Counted from the stretch's first letter, positions 20,781-29,382 are shown. The stretch: 64,000 bases of DNA from a virus (IMGVR_UViG_3300021197_001928:31830-95829); one strand, 5' to 3'. Notes: generated by a model not told the origin, from the sequence alone. A program made the numbers and translations.

Positions 20781-21737
20781 TCAAGTTATAAATACTGAAT
20801 TGCTTACGATTGACTTGGCTCCCTTAAGTATCTCCAAATCATCTAAATAATTCATTTTTCTTAATTCAGAGTTTATGGAACCAAATATTTGTTCTGTCCA
20901 TTGTCCAATATTTCCAGCGAAATTGGTTGAAAATGGAGGGGATCCGAATGTTAGCACCGACATCATGCCATTAAGAGCCATTAAATTTTCTGCTATGGTT
21001 TGTACGCTTTGATTAAAGTTCTTTAGTTGCTCTTCGACGGTATCCAAGTATTCTATCAAATTATCACCTAAAACTGCGGGCTGTAATAGGTTTTCTGACC
21101 CTGCTACAAGGTCAATCCGTGGTCTAGATAGCTTTCCACCTAGCGTGTTTGTTTCTCCATCTTTCCCTAAACCCTCAACATTTGAGGCGCCGCCACAATA
21201 AATTCTAAACGTTTCCCTTCCAATAATTCTAACATTGTCTGCTTTTATTCCAACGGCAGATTTATTGCTAATTACACCAGATGGTGTCTTGGTGTTTTTC
21301 ATTCCAAAATATTGGTCTATGTTCAGGGATTTTTGTGTTATGTAGATCCTTGCGGCGTCTGTTATGAAATTTGGATTAACGGTTTCTTCTTCTCCGATTG
21401 GCTTTTTACCTTTTGCCATCTCATGAGCAGAATTCAAAGCGCATCTTCCAACTACTAAATCAATCATTCCACATGATGTGTACCCTTGGCCACCACAACC
21501 AGAAACAAGAGAATCGGGCCTATCTCTCCCTAAGACTATAAAGCAGTTATTGTTTGGTTCTCCCGGCTTGGTATACTGTGTTATCACCTTTTCGCACTGG
21601 GCTCTTCTAAAATTGGGAACAGGTTCTCTGACTGTTGTGCAAAAGAGTCCTTCTTCTACACCTAGGTCAATCATTTCCTCAATGTTGTCATCATATTTTA
21701 TCCTTTTAAAAGGAGTAAACTTTGGTATTGTTGGCAT
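20781..21737 (-). CDS. Predicted baseplate/tail protein, 318 residues
   Basis: No named family recognised. The protein has a Cys/Gly-rich middle segment (SGCGGQGYTSCGM, about residues 78-90) and a helical C-terminus with an amphipathic stretch (VQTIAENLMALNGMMSVL). The ribosome site is GAGG with a short spacer. It sits between the hub-like peptidase gene and the 2228-residue gene in the same direction with 7-12 bp gaps, so it is almost certainly a virion component. Confidence 0.7.
   Translation of the reverse strand: MPTIPKFTPFKRIKYDDNIEEMIDLGVEEGLFCTTVREPVPNFRRAQCEKVITQYTKPGEPNNNCFIVLGRDRPDSLVSGCGGQGYTSCGMIDLVVGRCALNSAHEMAKGKKPIGEEETVNPNFITDAARIYITQKSLNIDQYFGMKNTKTPSGVISNKSAVGIKADNVRIIGRETFRIYCGGASNVEGLGKDGETNTLGGKLSRPRIDLVAGSENLLQPAVLGDNLIEYLDTVEEQLKNFNQSVQTIAENLMALNGMMSVLTFGSPPFSTNFAGNIGQWTEQIFGSINSELRKMNYLDDLEILKGAKSIVSNSVFIT
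20789..20795 (-). promoter_or_regulatory. GTATTTA motif, weak late-promoter candidate
   Basis: One-base variant of the CTATTTA motif, 15 nt before the ATG of the 2228-residue gene and overlapping the end of the 318-residue gene. Because it also encodes the last residues of that protein, it is weaker evidence than the intergenic copies. Confidence 0.3.
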
Positions 21738-21749
21738 ATTTTCCTCTTA

Positions 21750-23075
21750 TTATGGGTCGGTAGATGTTGAAGATGTTGATAATGATGCTGAATTTGGATC
21801 AATTTTCCATCCATGCTTTTCTTTTATTGACCCTCTTTTGTTTGGCCACCCTAAGCTTAACATTGGATTAAGTTTAACGTATTTTCCCTTTGCAAGAATT
21901 TTTAAATTTAAATGCAGGTGACTCCCTGTACTGCCGCCTTCATTTCCTTGGGCGGCGATTGCTTGACCTTGTCTTACAGTCTCTCCAACTTTAACATATG
22001 AACCTCCAACATGTCCATATTCAGCAATAATTGTTTGAGATGAGCCATCTAGAGCCGTCACTTTACTCCTTATACGAACCCATGCACCAAATCCACCAAC
22101 CTTTGATCCATCAATTGATGTGCCTCTAGAATCTATAACGTCTCCCGCAAAAAGACTATATAATGGGCCTAGGTGAGGACCAACATCAAAATCAACTCCA
22201 CCATGTCCCGATAAAGCTGCGCCGCCAAATGGATCAGGTCGTGACCCCATTACAGAAGTTACATAAGTCTCTTTAGGGTTGCCTATAAAAGAAGAGTTAG
22301 GAAACATTGTGCTTTTATTCAAACTATTATCCCAGAGAGGTAAGATTCTGATGTCTTGGTCCGGAGGCACTGGAGGGTTTGGTGGTAGCCTATACACTGG
22401 CTTTCCTGCATCGTTAAGAATGCCGGGCACAGGTTTTGGATCTGGTCCTGAATTATAGGCTGTCCAGAGTGACATATCATAACCCGGTGTTCCAAATGCG
22501 CCGGCACCTGAAAATCCCGGCACAAGTCCGTCTTGTAACCCAAGGCCTCCTCCGGCTTCGTAACACCCCTTACCTTTTCTAGATAGTTGGTTTGACTTCA
22601 CATCTGGTAATAAAGTAAATTCGGCACCTCTTGTTTTGCCACCTTGCTTTGGTGCTCCCCCCGGAAAGCTAACTAAAACCTGTATATTGGTGAGAGTGCT
22701 TGGTACATTTATATCCATCCCTGCCTGTTGTAATTCACTGCTGAAAAAAGTAGAAATAGCAGTTGTGTGGCTAAATGCTAATATTGCATCTTGTTTTTTT
22801 GAAAACTTTCTCGCATTACCTGTGTCATCTGAACACCTGTTTGCGGGGATATGATGACCATGAAGCTCTGGTATTCTTATTGTTGCTATGATTTTGTCTC
22901 CCTTATCCGTCTTTACAGCCTGCCAAGATATTATAGATCCAAGATACGGACCCTCTTTTAAGTCTGAACTGTCTTCGATAACCAAATCATTTAACTCTTC
23001 ATTTTGCATTTGAAGTCTTGTTTTATAATCCGACAAATCATAAGCGTTTGCTGTTTTATTATATTTATAACTCAC
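21750..23075 (-). CDS. Baseplate hub protein with C-terminal M23 peptidase
   Basis: 441 residues. The N-terminal region (about 40-110: LGSIISWQ, IIATIRIPELHGHH) resembles the OB-fold seen at the start of gp5-type hub proteins. From about residue 290 there is an M23/LytM zinc peptidase: HGGVD supplies the HxxxD ligands and HLH the second site, with the typical GHVGG and GxxVxxGQxIA strands. M23 enzymes cut peptide bridges in peptidoglycan, so this is a tail-borne wall-piercing enzyme. Start codon is GTG, overlapping the upstream stop as GTGA, with GGAG eight bases before. It takes the place of the lysozyme domain of T4 gp5. Confidence 0.85.
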   Translation of the reverse strand: MSYKYNKTANAYDLSDYKTRLQMQNEELNDLVIEDSSDLKEGPYLGSIISWQAVKTDKGDKIIATIRIPELHGHHIPANRCSDDTGNARKFSKKQDAILAFSHTTAISTFFSSELQQAGMDINVPSTLTNIQVLVSFPGGAPKQGGKTRGAEFTLLPDVKSNQLSRKGKGCYEAGGGLGLQDGLVPGFSGAGAFGTPGYDMSLWTAYNSGPDPKPVPGILNDAGKPVYRLPPNPPVPPDQDIRILPLWDNSLNKSTMFPNSSFIGNPKETYVTSVMGSRPDPFGGAALSGHGGVDFDVGPHLGPLYSLFAGDVIDSRGTSIDGSKVGGFGAWVRIRSKVTALDGSSQTIIAEYGHVGGSYVKVGETVRQGQAIAAQGNEGGSTGSHLHLNLKILAKGKYVKLNPMLSLGWPNKRGSIKEKHGWKIDPNSASLSTSSTSTDP

Positions 23076-23362
23076 TCATCACTCTCCGATGAAATTGCAT
23101 TGTAAATGTCTTCCATATCTTTCTTACTAAGACCTTCGCTGTTTTTATCTTTTGAAACCATTCCAGCAATCTTAACCAATTGTTCATTGGAACGCTGTAA
23201 GGTTTCAACGTATTTAGACATAACCAAGCCAACCTCTTTGTGTCTGGATTCATCTTTGGATAGCCACTTAATTGCATCATCTAGCAATTCACGTGTTATT
23301 TTACGATCATTGCGAATGTTATCAAGAACCTCATCAATATATTTATCTAACTTTTTACTCAT
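23072..23362 (-). CDS. Small helical protein, 96 residues, unknown
   Basis: Predicted almost entirely helical and highly charged (YVETLQRSNEQLVKIAGMV). Not assigned to a family. It overlaps the hub-peptidase GTG by four bases and lies directly downstream of the sigma-factor gene. A CTATTTA motif ends only seven nt before its ATG. It may be a tail chaperone or a regulator, but nothing in the sequence decides this. Confidence 0.75.
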   Translation of the reverse strand: MSKKLDKYIDEVLDNIRNDRKITRELLDDAIKWLSKDESRHKEVGLVMSKYVETLQRSNEQLVKIAGMVSKDKNSEGLSKKDMEDIYNAISSESDE

Positions 23363-23369
23363 ATCACCC

Positions 23370-23376
23370 TAAATAG
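23370..23376 (-). promoter_or_regulatory. CTATTTA motif before the hub operon
   Basis: Minus-strand CTATTTA followed by GGG, seven nt upstream of the 96-residue gene. If it is a promoter, the transcript would have an extremely short leader for this gene and a normal one for the hub gene behind it. Confidence 0.45.
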
Positions 23377-23383
23377 AAATTAA

Positions 23384-24070
23384 TCAAATTTTACCCTTAT
23401 CCCAGTCGTCCTTAAAGAGCCTATATTTTTTTCTGAATTTGTTTAGCTGGCATACAATCTGCTTTGTATTCATTCCTGTTATTTCACGAAGGTAAAGATA
23501 TATAGCCTTTTTGTTGAAAATCTCAATCTTTTCAACAGATCCTAGGATCTCCCTGATTGCAAAATAAACTTTCTTTTCATTATCTTTCATATCATCAGTG
23601 CCCCAGCCATCCATCTCAAGCCACAATTTAAGCCAAAAGTCTTCTTTTTCCTTGTCTTCATGATAAGGATTAAAACAAACAATCTTAGAAGGATCAACTT
23701 CATTGAGAGCCTTTTCATAGTCGACTTCTCTTTGGTTTCTTTTTGTGGTCTTCTTTACTTGATGAATAAACCAGTTCTTGGTTATAACGCTAAAATAAGA
23801 AAAGGCCTTTGAACCTTTCTTTGGGTCGTATTTCTCTAGTATTGTTGTCAACCAGACTTTACACTCACACCTTAGCTCATCAACATTTGGCAGTGTAGTA
23901 AATTTATAGGTAAAGACAATTTTATCAACCATCTGGTCAAAGGCTGGTTGTATCCATCTAACATATAAATCTGTTCTTATTTTGTTGCAATCTGTTTGCG
24001 TGTAATCAATTATTGCTTGTTCGTGTTCCTGCGTAAAATACATTTTCTTGGTCGATTTTCTTCGTGGCAT
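23384..24070 (-). CDS. gp55-like late-transcription sigma factor
   Basis: 228 residues. Sigma-70 region 2 signature is visible: a YDPKKGSKAFSYFSVITKNWFI stretch at about residues 80-101, preceded by a helix with conserved Cys/Trp (CECKVWLTTILEKYD). The C-terminal part has a short helix-turn-helix-like segment (LREITGMNTKQIVCQLNKF). Size and region 2 pattern match T4 gp55-type factors, which redirect host RNA polymerase to late promoters through the sliding clamp. The gene overlaps the preceding membrane-protein gene by 65 bp. It is the natural partner for the CTATTTA motifs found upstream of virion genes in this window, though that link is inference. Confidence 0.85.
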   Translation of the reverse strand: MPRRKSTKKMYFTQEHEQAIIDYTQTDCNKIRTDLYVRWIQPAFDQMVDKIVFTYKFTTLPNVDELRCECKVWLTTILEKYDPKKGSKAFSYFSVITKNWFIHQVKKTTKRNQREVDYEKALNEVDPSKIVCFNPYHEDKEKEDFWLKLWLEMDGWGTDDMKDNEKKVYFAIREILGSVEKIEIFNKKAIYLYLREITGMNTKQIVCQLNKFRKKYRLFKDDWDKGKI

Positions 24071-24422
24071 CTTTTATATTTTCCTCTTGGTTTTCTTCTA
24101 ATTCTTCTACTTTGTCTTCCGGATTTTCATCTGGTGGTACTGCTATCTCATAAATGTCTTCGTACTCTTCTAAAACTTCATGAAGGCTAGTTGTGTGCTT
24201 CATAAGGTGCTCCAGAGTCTCGTCTCCATAAAACATTTCCATACTGTATATTGTTTTTATGTGGTTTCTATAACTTGCTATCATTTGGGCTAAATCGCTC
24301 AGATTTTCGCCTACAAAAAATAGCTTACCCAATAGTGAACGAATGTAATAAAGAGCTAATAAATTAGCACTCACGGACGTTAAAAGGGCTAATATAAGCC
24401 AGAATGTTAAATCAATCTTCAT
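24006..24422 (-). CDS. Single-span membrane protein, 138 residues
   Basis: One N-terminal hydrophobic helix (residues 6-30, LILALLTSVSANLLALYYI), then a helical segment and a very acidic tail rich in Glu (EELEENQEENI). Probably inner-membrane anchored with a cytoplasmic or periplasmic tail. GGAG lies eight bases before the ATG. It overlaps both neighbours (11 bp upstream, 65 bp downstream with the sigma factor). Function unknown. Confidence 0.7.
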   Translation of the reverse strand: MKIDLTFWLILALLTSVSANLLALYYIRSLLGKLFFVGENLSDLAQMIASYRNHIKTIYSMEMFYGDETLEHLMKHTTSLHEVLEEYEDIYEIAVPPDENPEDKVEELEENQEENIKDATKKIDQENVFYAGTRTSNN

Positions 24423-24669
24423 AAATTTGGCTCCTTGCTTCTTTTTTCATATTTTTAAGAAGCTCTTGATTTTGTTTGATATAATCGTTCGTAATATCTC
24501 CAGTTGCCTGCTTGTCAGTTGCAACTTCCTTTATGGATGGAATTTGTGGTACCCTAATTAAGTGATCTTCTATATTACAAAGATCACACTTGAGTTGGCT
24601 ATCTCTCATTCCATGCCACACTTGAAAGTGCCCCTCACAAGACAGGCAACGATATACATACCTTGGCAT
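24412..24669 (-). CDS. FmdB-like zinc-ribbon protein
   Basis: 85 residues. MPRYVYRCLSCEGHF followed by KCDLC gives two CxxC knuckles spaced as in FmdB/CxxC_CxxC_SSSS zinc ribbons. The C-terminal half is an unstructured helical tail. Such proteins are common in phage late regions and are usually thought to be regulatory or assembly helpers. The exact role is unknown. Overlaps the next gene by 11 bp and abuts the previous one. Confidence 0.75.
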   Translation of the reverse strand: MPRYVYRCLSCEGHFQVWHGMRDSQLKCDLCNIEDHLIRVPQIPSIKEVATDKQATGDITNDYIKQNQELLKNMKKEARSQIYED

Positions 24670-24884
24670 TAACTTGTAACAACTCGGCTTGTTTCAGTGG
24701 TAGTGGTTACTGGTGATCCCTCTCCTTTGACTAAAGGCGGATTCATTACAACCAACTGTCCGGCGTCGTCGATTTGTACATTGAAGCCCTGAAGAACGGG
24801 AACAATATCGGCCTGTTCCATCAGGGATTTTTGCAGAGCCATCATTACGGCTCCAATTGCTTGATTTGATAATTTATAATTCAT
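24669..24884 (-). CDS. Small conserved-type phage protein, 71 residues
   Basis: Helical N-terminus (LSNQAIGAVMMALQKSLMEQ), then a short strand-rich middle and a Thr-rich tail. GGAG precedes the ATG by six bases. I know similar short proteins from marine T4-like phages but no function. First gene after the glycan island in transcription order. Confidence 0.7.
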   Translation of the reverse strand: MNYKLSNQAIGAVMMALQKSLMEQADIVPVLQGFNVQIDDAGQLVVMNPPLVKGEGSPVTTTTETSRVVTS

Positions 24885-24893
24885 TTTTAGCTC

Positions 24894-25844
24894 CTACCAT
24901 TTAAAATTATTCTTATAATATTCAACGATTTTTATAAGTTCTTCGTCAAATTTCTTTTTTGGGCTCCAACCTAAACGTCTTAATTTATTATCATTAAGAG
25001 CGTATCTTACGTCTTGCCCTTCTCTTTTGTATTCGAGATTTAAATTGTTTATGTAATCCTTGTCTGTTCCTTTAAAACACTTTATTATTTTTCTAGCTGT
25101 TTCTATATTTTTCTGCTCGAATCCGCCTGCAACATTATAAATTTCATTAACTGTTCCGGATTCAATTATCTTGACCACTGCTGATGCTGTATCATCTGCG
25201 TGGAGCCAATTGCGTATTGGGTCTCCTTTATCGTGTAACCTTATTTTTTTCCCTCTCATTAGGTGTTTTACACAAATGGGAATAAGTTTTTCAGGATATT
25301 GCCCTATACCATAATTGTTTGTCGGTCTCAATATGACATATTTTATATTGTAAGTACGGGCCCAAGCAAAAATTAACATATCAGAAGATGCCTTTGAAGC
25401 AGAATACGGGTTAGAGGGTTTGAGAATGTCAGTCTCAACGTGCTCACCATTAGCTATATCACCATACACCTCATCTGTACTGAAGTGAAAAAAGACTGGT
25501 TGATCGTCTACGTTTTTTGGCTTTTTTCTGATTAGATCCAATATATTTTTAACTCCAACGACATTTGAATGTATGAAATCTTCTGATTCAATTATGCTGT
25601 TTCCTACGTGTGATTCTGCCGCTATATTGATTATGTAGTCACAATCAGGTATATACTTTATCTTGGCGATATCTTTTTTGACAAAGGTAAAGTTTTTATG
25701 TTTCACAAATTCATCTAAAAAATTTAGATTCGCAGCATAAGTGCATTTGTCGATGCCATAAACTTTCCAACCTTTCTCTAAGCACTGTCTGGTTACATAA
25801 GAACCAATAAGGCCCAAGCAGCCAGTTATTACAACTAATTTCAT
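24894..25844 (-). CDS. dTDP-glucose 4,6-dehydratase-like SDR enzyme
   Basis: 316 residues, the size of RmlB-type extended SDR enzymes. Rossmann motif G8xxG11xxG14, catalytic T123-D124-E125, and the Y147xxxK151 pair (YSASK) are all present. The enzyme family converts an NDP-hexose to the 4-keto-6-deoxy sugar. The substrate cannot be read from sequence, but dTDP-glucose is the best guess. An aminotransferase and an acetyltransferase in the same island could act on its product. Start overlaps the upstream stop (TAATG). Confidence 0.88.
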   Translation of the reverse strand: MKLVVITGCLGLIGSYVTRQCLEKGWKVYGIDKCTYAANLNFLDEFVKHKNFTFVKKDIAKIKYIPDCDYIINIAAESHVGNSIIESEDFIHSNVVGVKNILDLIRKKPKNVDDQPVFFHFSTDEVYGDIANGEHVETDILKPSNPYSASKASSDMLIFAWARTYNIKYVILRPTNNYGIGQYPEKLIPICVKHLMRGKKIRLHDKGDPIRNWLHADDTASAVVKIIESGTVNEIYNVAGGFEQKNIETARKIIKCFKGTDKDYINNLNLEYKREGQDVRYALNDNKLRRLGWSPKKKFDEELIKIVEYYKNNFKW

Positions 25845-26275
25845 TATAATTCTCCAACAAAGTCACTACATATTCCGGCGATATCCATATTGTAGTAATA
25901 TTCAGTCTCTTCTTTGGTATGACAAACAATAACACTATTTTTGGTAACAGGTTTTTTTGGAAAAGTCCAAATAAAACCCTCGCTAGTTATTGTAAAGTCA
26001 TCTGTTTGGTGCCAGAAACAGTGCACGTTGTTATCTAACATGTATTGTAGGGCGTCTAGGTTTTTAGCGTGGCACCAGAAATTTTCATTTTTTAAGAACT
26101 CTAAGGATACCTTATATTTTGGCTCGTCATGTCCAAGAAACAATTCATTATTTATCAGCCAAACATCAATTTCCACATGAAATCCAGAGTTTGATAAATT
26201 AGTCAATACATCTGGTTTGTTTTCTATGTATGGATCTGTCCCGGTTGTGTTTCCCCGGTGTGATATTAAAAACAT
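25844..26275 (-). CDS. Compact glycerophosphodiester phosphodiesterase-like protein
   Basis: 143 residues. It starts with the HRG motif (residues 6-8) and continues with VEIDVW and LGHD, the metal and catalytic positions of GDPD-type TIM barrels. Full GDPD domains are about 240 residues, so this is a minimal or truncated version. Possible roles are trimming a phospholipid- or glycerol-phosphate-linked glycan. GGAGG lies just before the TAATG overlap with the upstream gene. Confidence 0.65.
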   Translation of the reverse strand: MFLISHRGNTTGTDPYIENKPDVLTNLSNSGFHVEIDVWLINNELFLGHDEPKYKVSLEFLKNENFWCHAKNLDALQYMLDNNVHCFWHQTDDFTITSEGFIWTFPKKPVTKNSVIVCHTKEETEYYYNMDIAGICSDFVGEL

Positions 26276-26961
26276 TAAAATCCTCCATAATACGGATAAC
26301 CATTTGCTTTACCCCATAAGTGTTTCAGGCTGAATGGTCCTGCTTTAGTTTTACTTTGGAAGTCCCAATTATTTTCAAGAGTATACCATTCAATAGCAGA
26401 AGGGCTTATATAATGAGCATTTTTATTTAAATATTCTTTGGCACTGTTGTCTAATTGTGCTGCGTTATCAAACAAATTATACAATCCACTTTTATTGTGG
26501 TCCCAAGGTTTGCAAGACCATAGATCAAGCATCAGCTTTGTATTCCCAAACATCAGAAGGTCTCCAATCATATTTTTTTGCATACAGGTCTGTTCTGTTA
26601 GGATTAGTTTGTGGTGATTTAATAAATTATACAATAACTTCTCATTACCTATGATATCACAGTATCTTAACTTTACAGATTTATTTATATTATTCTTCAA
26701 TAATATTTCATATGACTTTATGCACATTCTTGGGTGTCCACGTCCTATTTGTTGGTTGTCAATGTCCTTTTCCCAATATAAATCATCAATCTTATCTAAA
26801 ATTCTTTTTGGCGGGGACGTGCCATGACCAGACAGTACAATAAAGAAATCTTCATAAAAATTATCAAAATGTTTAATAGCGTATTCGAGCATATTAAATT
26901 TATACATTTCATTTGATCTTGTGTGTATGTGGCTGAATATAAGCCCTGTTTTATTTTTCAT
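26275..26961 (-). CDS. Glycan-island protein, likely glycosyltransferase, 228 residues
   Basis: Not confidently assigned. Pattern (LEYAIKHFDNFYEDFFIVLSGHG, then ILTEQTCMQKNM) resembles phage and capsule-cluster glycosyltransferase-like proteins, but no metal-binding DxD is certain. I use ATG 26961, with AAAGG seven bases upstream, instead of an upstream in-frame TTG. This start overlaps the sulfotransferase gene by 11 bp. Confidence 0.65.
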   Translation of the reverse strand: MKNKTGLIFSHIHTRSNEMYKFNMLEYAIKHFDNFYEDFFIVLSGHGTSPPKRILDKIDDLYWEKDIDNQQIGRGHPRMCIKSYEILLKNNINKSVKLRYCDIIGNEKLLYNLLNHHKLILTEQTCMQKNMIGDLLMFGNTKLMLDLWSCKPWDHNKSGLYNLFDNAAQLDNSAKEYLNKNAHYISPSAIEWYTLENNWDFQSKTKAGPFSLKHLWGKANGYPYYGGF

Positions 26962-27523
26962 ATTTAAACCTTTCAAAATCCTCTTTGTAGAAGTTGATTA
27001 TTATCTGCTTCATCTCGTGATCGAAAAATCTTGGATCATCTGGTCTTCTGCTTGACCACCTCTCTTTCTTAAGAGGTTTATTTTCAATACCAATGATGCC
27101 TTCTATTTTGGCAAAATCTGCTTGTAGCGATTCAAATCTTCCAACAAAATCAACACCGATATCATCATTTATTTTAATATATTCTGACTGGGGTCGTAAA
27201 TGAATATATTGCGAGTATTCGCTGTTTTTTAAATCTAATATAAACTCTCTAAAATTTCTTTTCTTCTTCAATTCGGTGGCCCAATCGTGCCCATCGTATT
27301 TTAGATTTATATATGTACTGTATACCCGATCATATGGGTTTCTAACAAAAGCAAACTTAAAATATTCTTTAGCAACTGGATGCTTATATACAATGTCTTT
27401 TAAGAACATATGGTATTTATGAGGAGGCGGGTCTATGTGGTAACCGAACCTTCGACTGATTGAGGTCGAGGCGCACTTTGCAATACACACAAAGATAAAT
27501 TTATTATCATGATCAACAATCAT
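26951..27523 (-). CDS. Sulfotransferase (Sulfotransfer_2 type)
   Basis: 190 residues. The PAPS 5'-phosphosulfate loop is visible at residues 16-21 (KCASTS) and the 3'-phosphate motif at 58-70 (AFVRNPYDRVYST), as in carbohydrate O-sulfotransferases. It would transfer sulfate from PAPS to a sugar hydroxyl on the glycan built by its neighbours. Start chosen at ATG 27523, which overlaps the upstream TAA and follows GAGG by seven bases. An in-frame TTG ten codons earlier is unlikely. Confidence 0.85.
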   Translation of the reverse strand: MIVDHDNKFIFVCIAKCASTSISRRFGYHIDPPPHKYHMFLKDIVYKHPVAKEYFKFAFVRNPYDRVYSTYINLKYDGHDWATELKKKRNFREFILDLKNSEYSQYIHLRPQSEYIKINDDIGVDFVGRFESLQADFAKIEGIIGIENKPLKKERWSSRRPDDPRFFDHEMKQIIINFYKEDFERFKYEK

Positions 27524-28260
27524 TAGAGATCCTCTTTTCTTTTTGTGGGCCAATTAAATCTATTGTCTGATGAATATGTTCTTCCGCCATGCACCCAACG
27601 TGCTTGATAATCGCCCAATTCATTAATATCTACAATATCAAAATTATCAATAAAGGTGCTTTTTAGTTCCCAGTTGTTAGTAATTTTTTTTGCATTTAGA
27701 AAACTTTTAGCCAATATATTCTCCGCTGTCTGTCTTGGTGGAAACCCTTGTATTAGCCATGGATTTTTAAACAAGTTTGCGCCGGTTGTATAAGAATCAT
27801 ATAAAAAATCATAACCTTTACGCAAATATTCTGTCTTTGCAACAAAGAGGTGATCCCCAATATGATATGGAGAGTGGGACCATGGTTTTGCGAATATATT
27901 ACCAAAAACAAATTTCTCATCATCTTGCCGGAATACTTCTTTTAATTCGGAAAAATCGGAATAAAATTCGTCACTTCTCATTTTTATAGTATATTTTGAT
28001 TTGCTATTTTTTATCCCCATCAGGGTTGAGCAAATTGAATAATAAAATGTACTGTCTTTCATAACGCCAAAAGTTTTTTCTCTGTTTGGTGTTTCCTGAG
28101 ATACCAGAAGGGTGTTTTTTGACCTGATTCGTTTCCTTAAATCGCTATCGTCCTCATTCCAATGTGAAACAATCACATTTTCAAACTGATTTGATATTGC
28201 ATCAATAGAATTTATTGAAGCTTCATTTAAAGGGCCCTGAATTACTAAATTAAATTCCAT
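27523..28260 (-). CDS. WavE-like glycosyltransferase
   Basis: 245 residues. The N-terminal IQGPL and the conserved KMRSDEF stretch (about residue 95) match the WavE/LPS-synthesis family, where the RSD triplet plays the part of the DxD metal motif. Likely cytoplasmic and adds one sugar to the growing glycan. It lies 2 bp from the transketolase half downstream of it in coordinate order and is part of the same operon. Confidence 0.75.
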   Translation of the reverse strand: MEFNLVIQGPLNEASINSIDAISNQFENVIVSHWNEDDSDLRKRIRSKNTLLVSQETPNREKTFGVMKDSTFYYSICSTLMGIKNSKSKYTIKMRSDEFYSDFSELKEVFRQDDEKFVFGNIFAKPWSHSPYHIGDHLFVAKTEYLRKGYDFLYDSYTTGANLFKNPWLIQGFPPRQTAENILAKSFLNAKKITNNWELKSTFIDNFDIVDINELGDYQARWVHGGRTYSSDNRFNWPTKRKEDL

Positions 28261-28262
28261 AA

Positions 28263-28742
28263 CTACCTCTTTAAATTAACATAATATGGCACCTTTGTAT
28301 TTATTATGTTTTGAAACTCTACTTCGAGTTCTTGTTCATTTGGCCACATCTTTTTCATATTATGAAAGCCAGAAAGGTGCTCTCTGTCATCAGTGGCCCA
28401 GTGTGAAAACCCGGCTGCTCCATAATCCTTATCTCTACCGGCTGCTGCTAGTATTACTGGGATTTTTTCATGGTCTATAAATGTTCTTATGACCTCAAAA
28501 GGCCGATATAACAGAAACGGGGTCATTGAGTAACACACAGGAATCTTTCCTTCCATCGCCATTCCGCAGGCCATTCCTAAAAGAAGCATCTCTGCTGCTC
28601 CGGGATTAAACACACGATCGGGAAATTCTTCTCTAATTGCGTCAAAGTGGCCATAGCCTAGGTCACCTATCACAAACATAATATCTTCGTTTTTCCTCAT
28701 CTCTCCATGAAGAAGTTTTACAAATGTCTTTCTAACGCTCAT
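28263..28742 (-). CDS. Transketolase, pyrimidine-binding half only
   Basis: 159 residues covering just the central ThDP pyrimidine domain of transketolase-like enzymes. FNPGAAEMLLLGMACGMAMEG contains the conserved catalytic Glu (E of AAE), and YSMTPFLLYRPFEVIR follows. The usual C-terminal domain is absent. It overlaps the gene for the other half by 11 bp, so the two chains are co-translated and presumably form one active enzyme. Transketolases move two-carbon units between sugar phosphates and can make sedoheptulose 7-phosphate. Confidence 0.85.
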   Translation of the reverse strand: MSVRKTFVKLLHGEMRKNEDIMFVIGDLGYGHFDAIREEFPDRVFNPGAAEMLLLGMACGMAMEGKIPVCYSMTPFLLYRPFEVIRTFIDHEKIPVILAAAGRDKDYGAAGFSHWATDDREHLSGFHNMKKMWPNEQELEVEFQNIINTKVPYYVNLKR

Positions 28743-29379
28743 TGTTCAATACCTCCAATGCTTCTTTATATTGTTCATCGTTAATCTTAATATAGTGAGC
28801 ATCAAGCCCCCAAAGGAAAGAGAAAGGAAAAGTTTGAGCCTCTGTTCTGTGGAAGTGAATCCTTGGTAAAAAAGCCTTGCATCTTCTTTCTAAGTAATCA
28901 ACGTCCATTTCATCGTAACACGCATACCCATTAGCATTAACATGAACTTCAATATTCTCAACGTTCATCTCTTCTATATATCGCAAAGCTTCCCATACAG
29001 AACCCTCAGTCGACTCACCATCACTAATCATAGTGTGAACAGTGATTTTTGGATTTGCAACCGCTCTACCTACTGCCATCATAATTCCCATTCCTAAACT
29101 ACCAGCAGAGCAATAAATATGATTATGTTCGTCTCTATTGGGGTGACCACCGTGCTTATTGACTAATTCATCTGCGTCAACGTGAGTGTGGTATTTTTCT
29201 AAAACACTGTATAGGGCATATGCGGCATGGCCGTTGGATAGCACAAATATGTCGTCTTTGGCTTTACTAGCAAATATATTGTCAATTATGTCAATACAAG
29301 AAAAGCAGCTTCCAACATGTTCTTCATTGTGCTCATATAGCAGTTTCAATAATCTTTTATGTAAATTTATATCTTTCAT
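28732..29379 (-). CDS. Transketolase, ThDP diphosphate-binding half
   Basis: 215 residues. It matches the N-terminal domain of transketolases: SNGHAAYALYSVL, HPNRDEHN, GSLGMGIMMAVGRA, and the ThDP-Mg motif SDGESTEG...NANG (about residues 118-150), with the usual first Gly of GDG replaced by Ser. The domain is shorter than the roughly 280-330 residues of typical forms. Together with the adjoining pyrimidine-domain gene it forms a split, minimal transketolase. Three bp separate it from the nucleotidyltransferase-RpiB gene. Confidence 0.87.
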   Translation of the reverse strand: MKDINLHKRLLKLLYEHNEEHVGSCFSCIDIIDNIFASKAKDDIFVLSNGHAAYALYSVLEKYHTHVDADELVNKHGGHPNRDEHNHIYCSAGSLGMGIMMAVGRAVANPKITVHTMISDGESTEGSVWEALRYIEEMNVENIEVHVNANGYACYDEMDVDYLERRCKAFLPRIHFHRTEAQTFPFSFLWGLDAHYIKINDEQYKEALEVLNNER

Positions 29380-29382
29380 ACA

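Noticed and set aside
28263-29379. Transketolase halves as a frameshifted single gene
   Set aside because: The 11-bp overlap has a proper start for the second half and neither half has stray sequence at the junction; a split enzyme is more likely, though re-sequencing would settle it.
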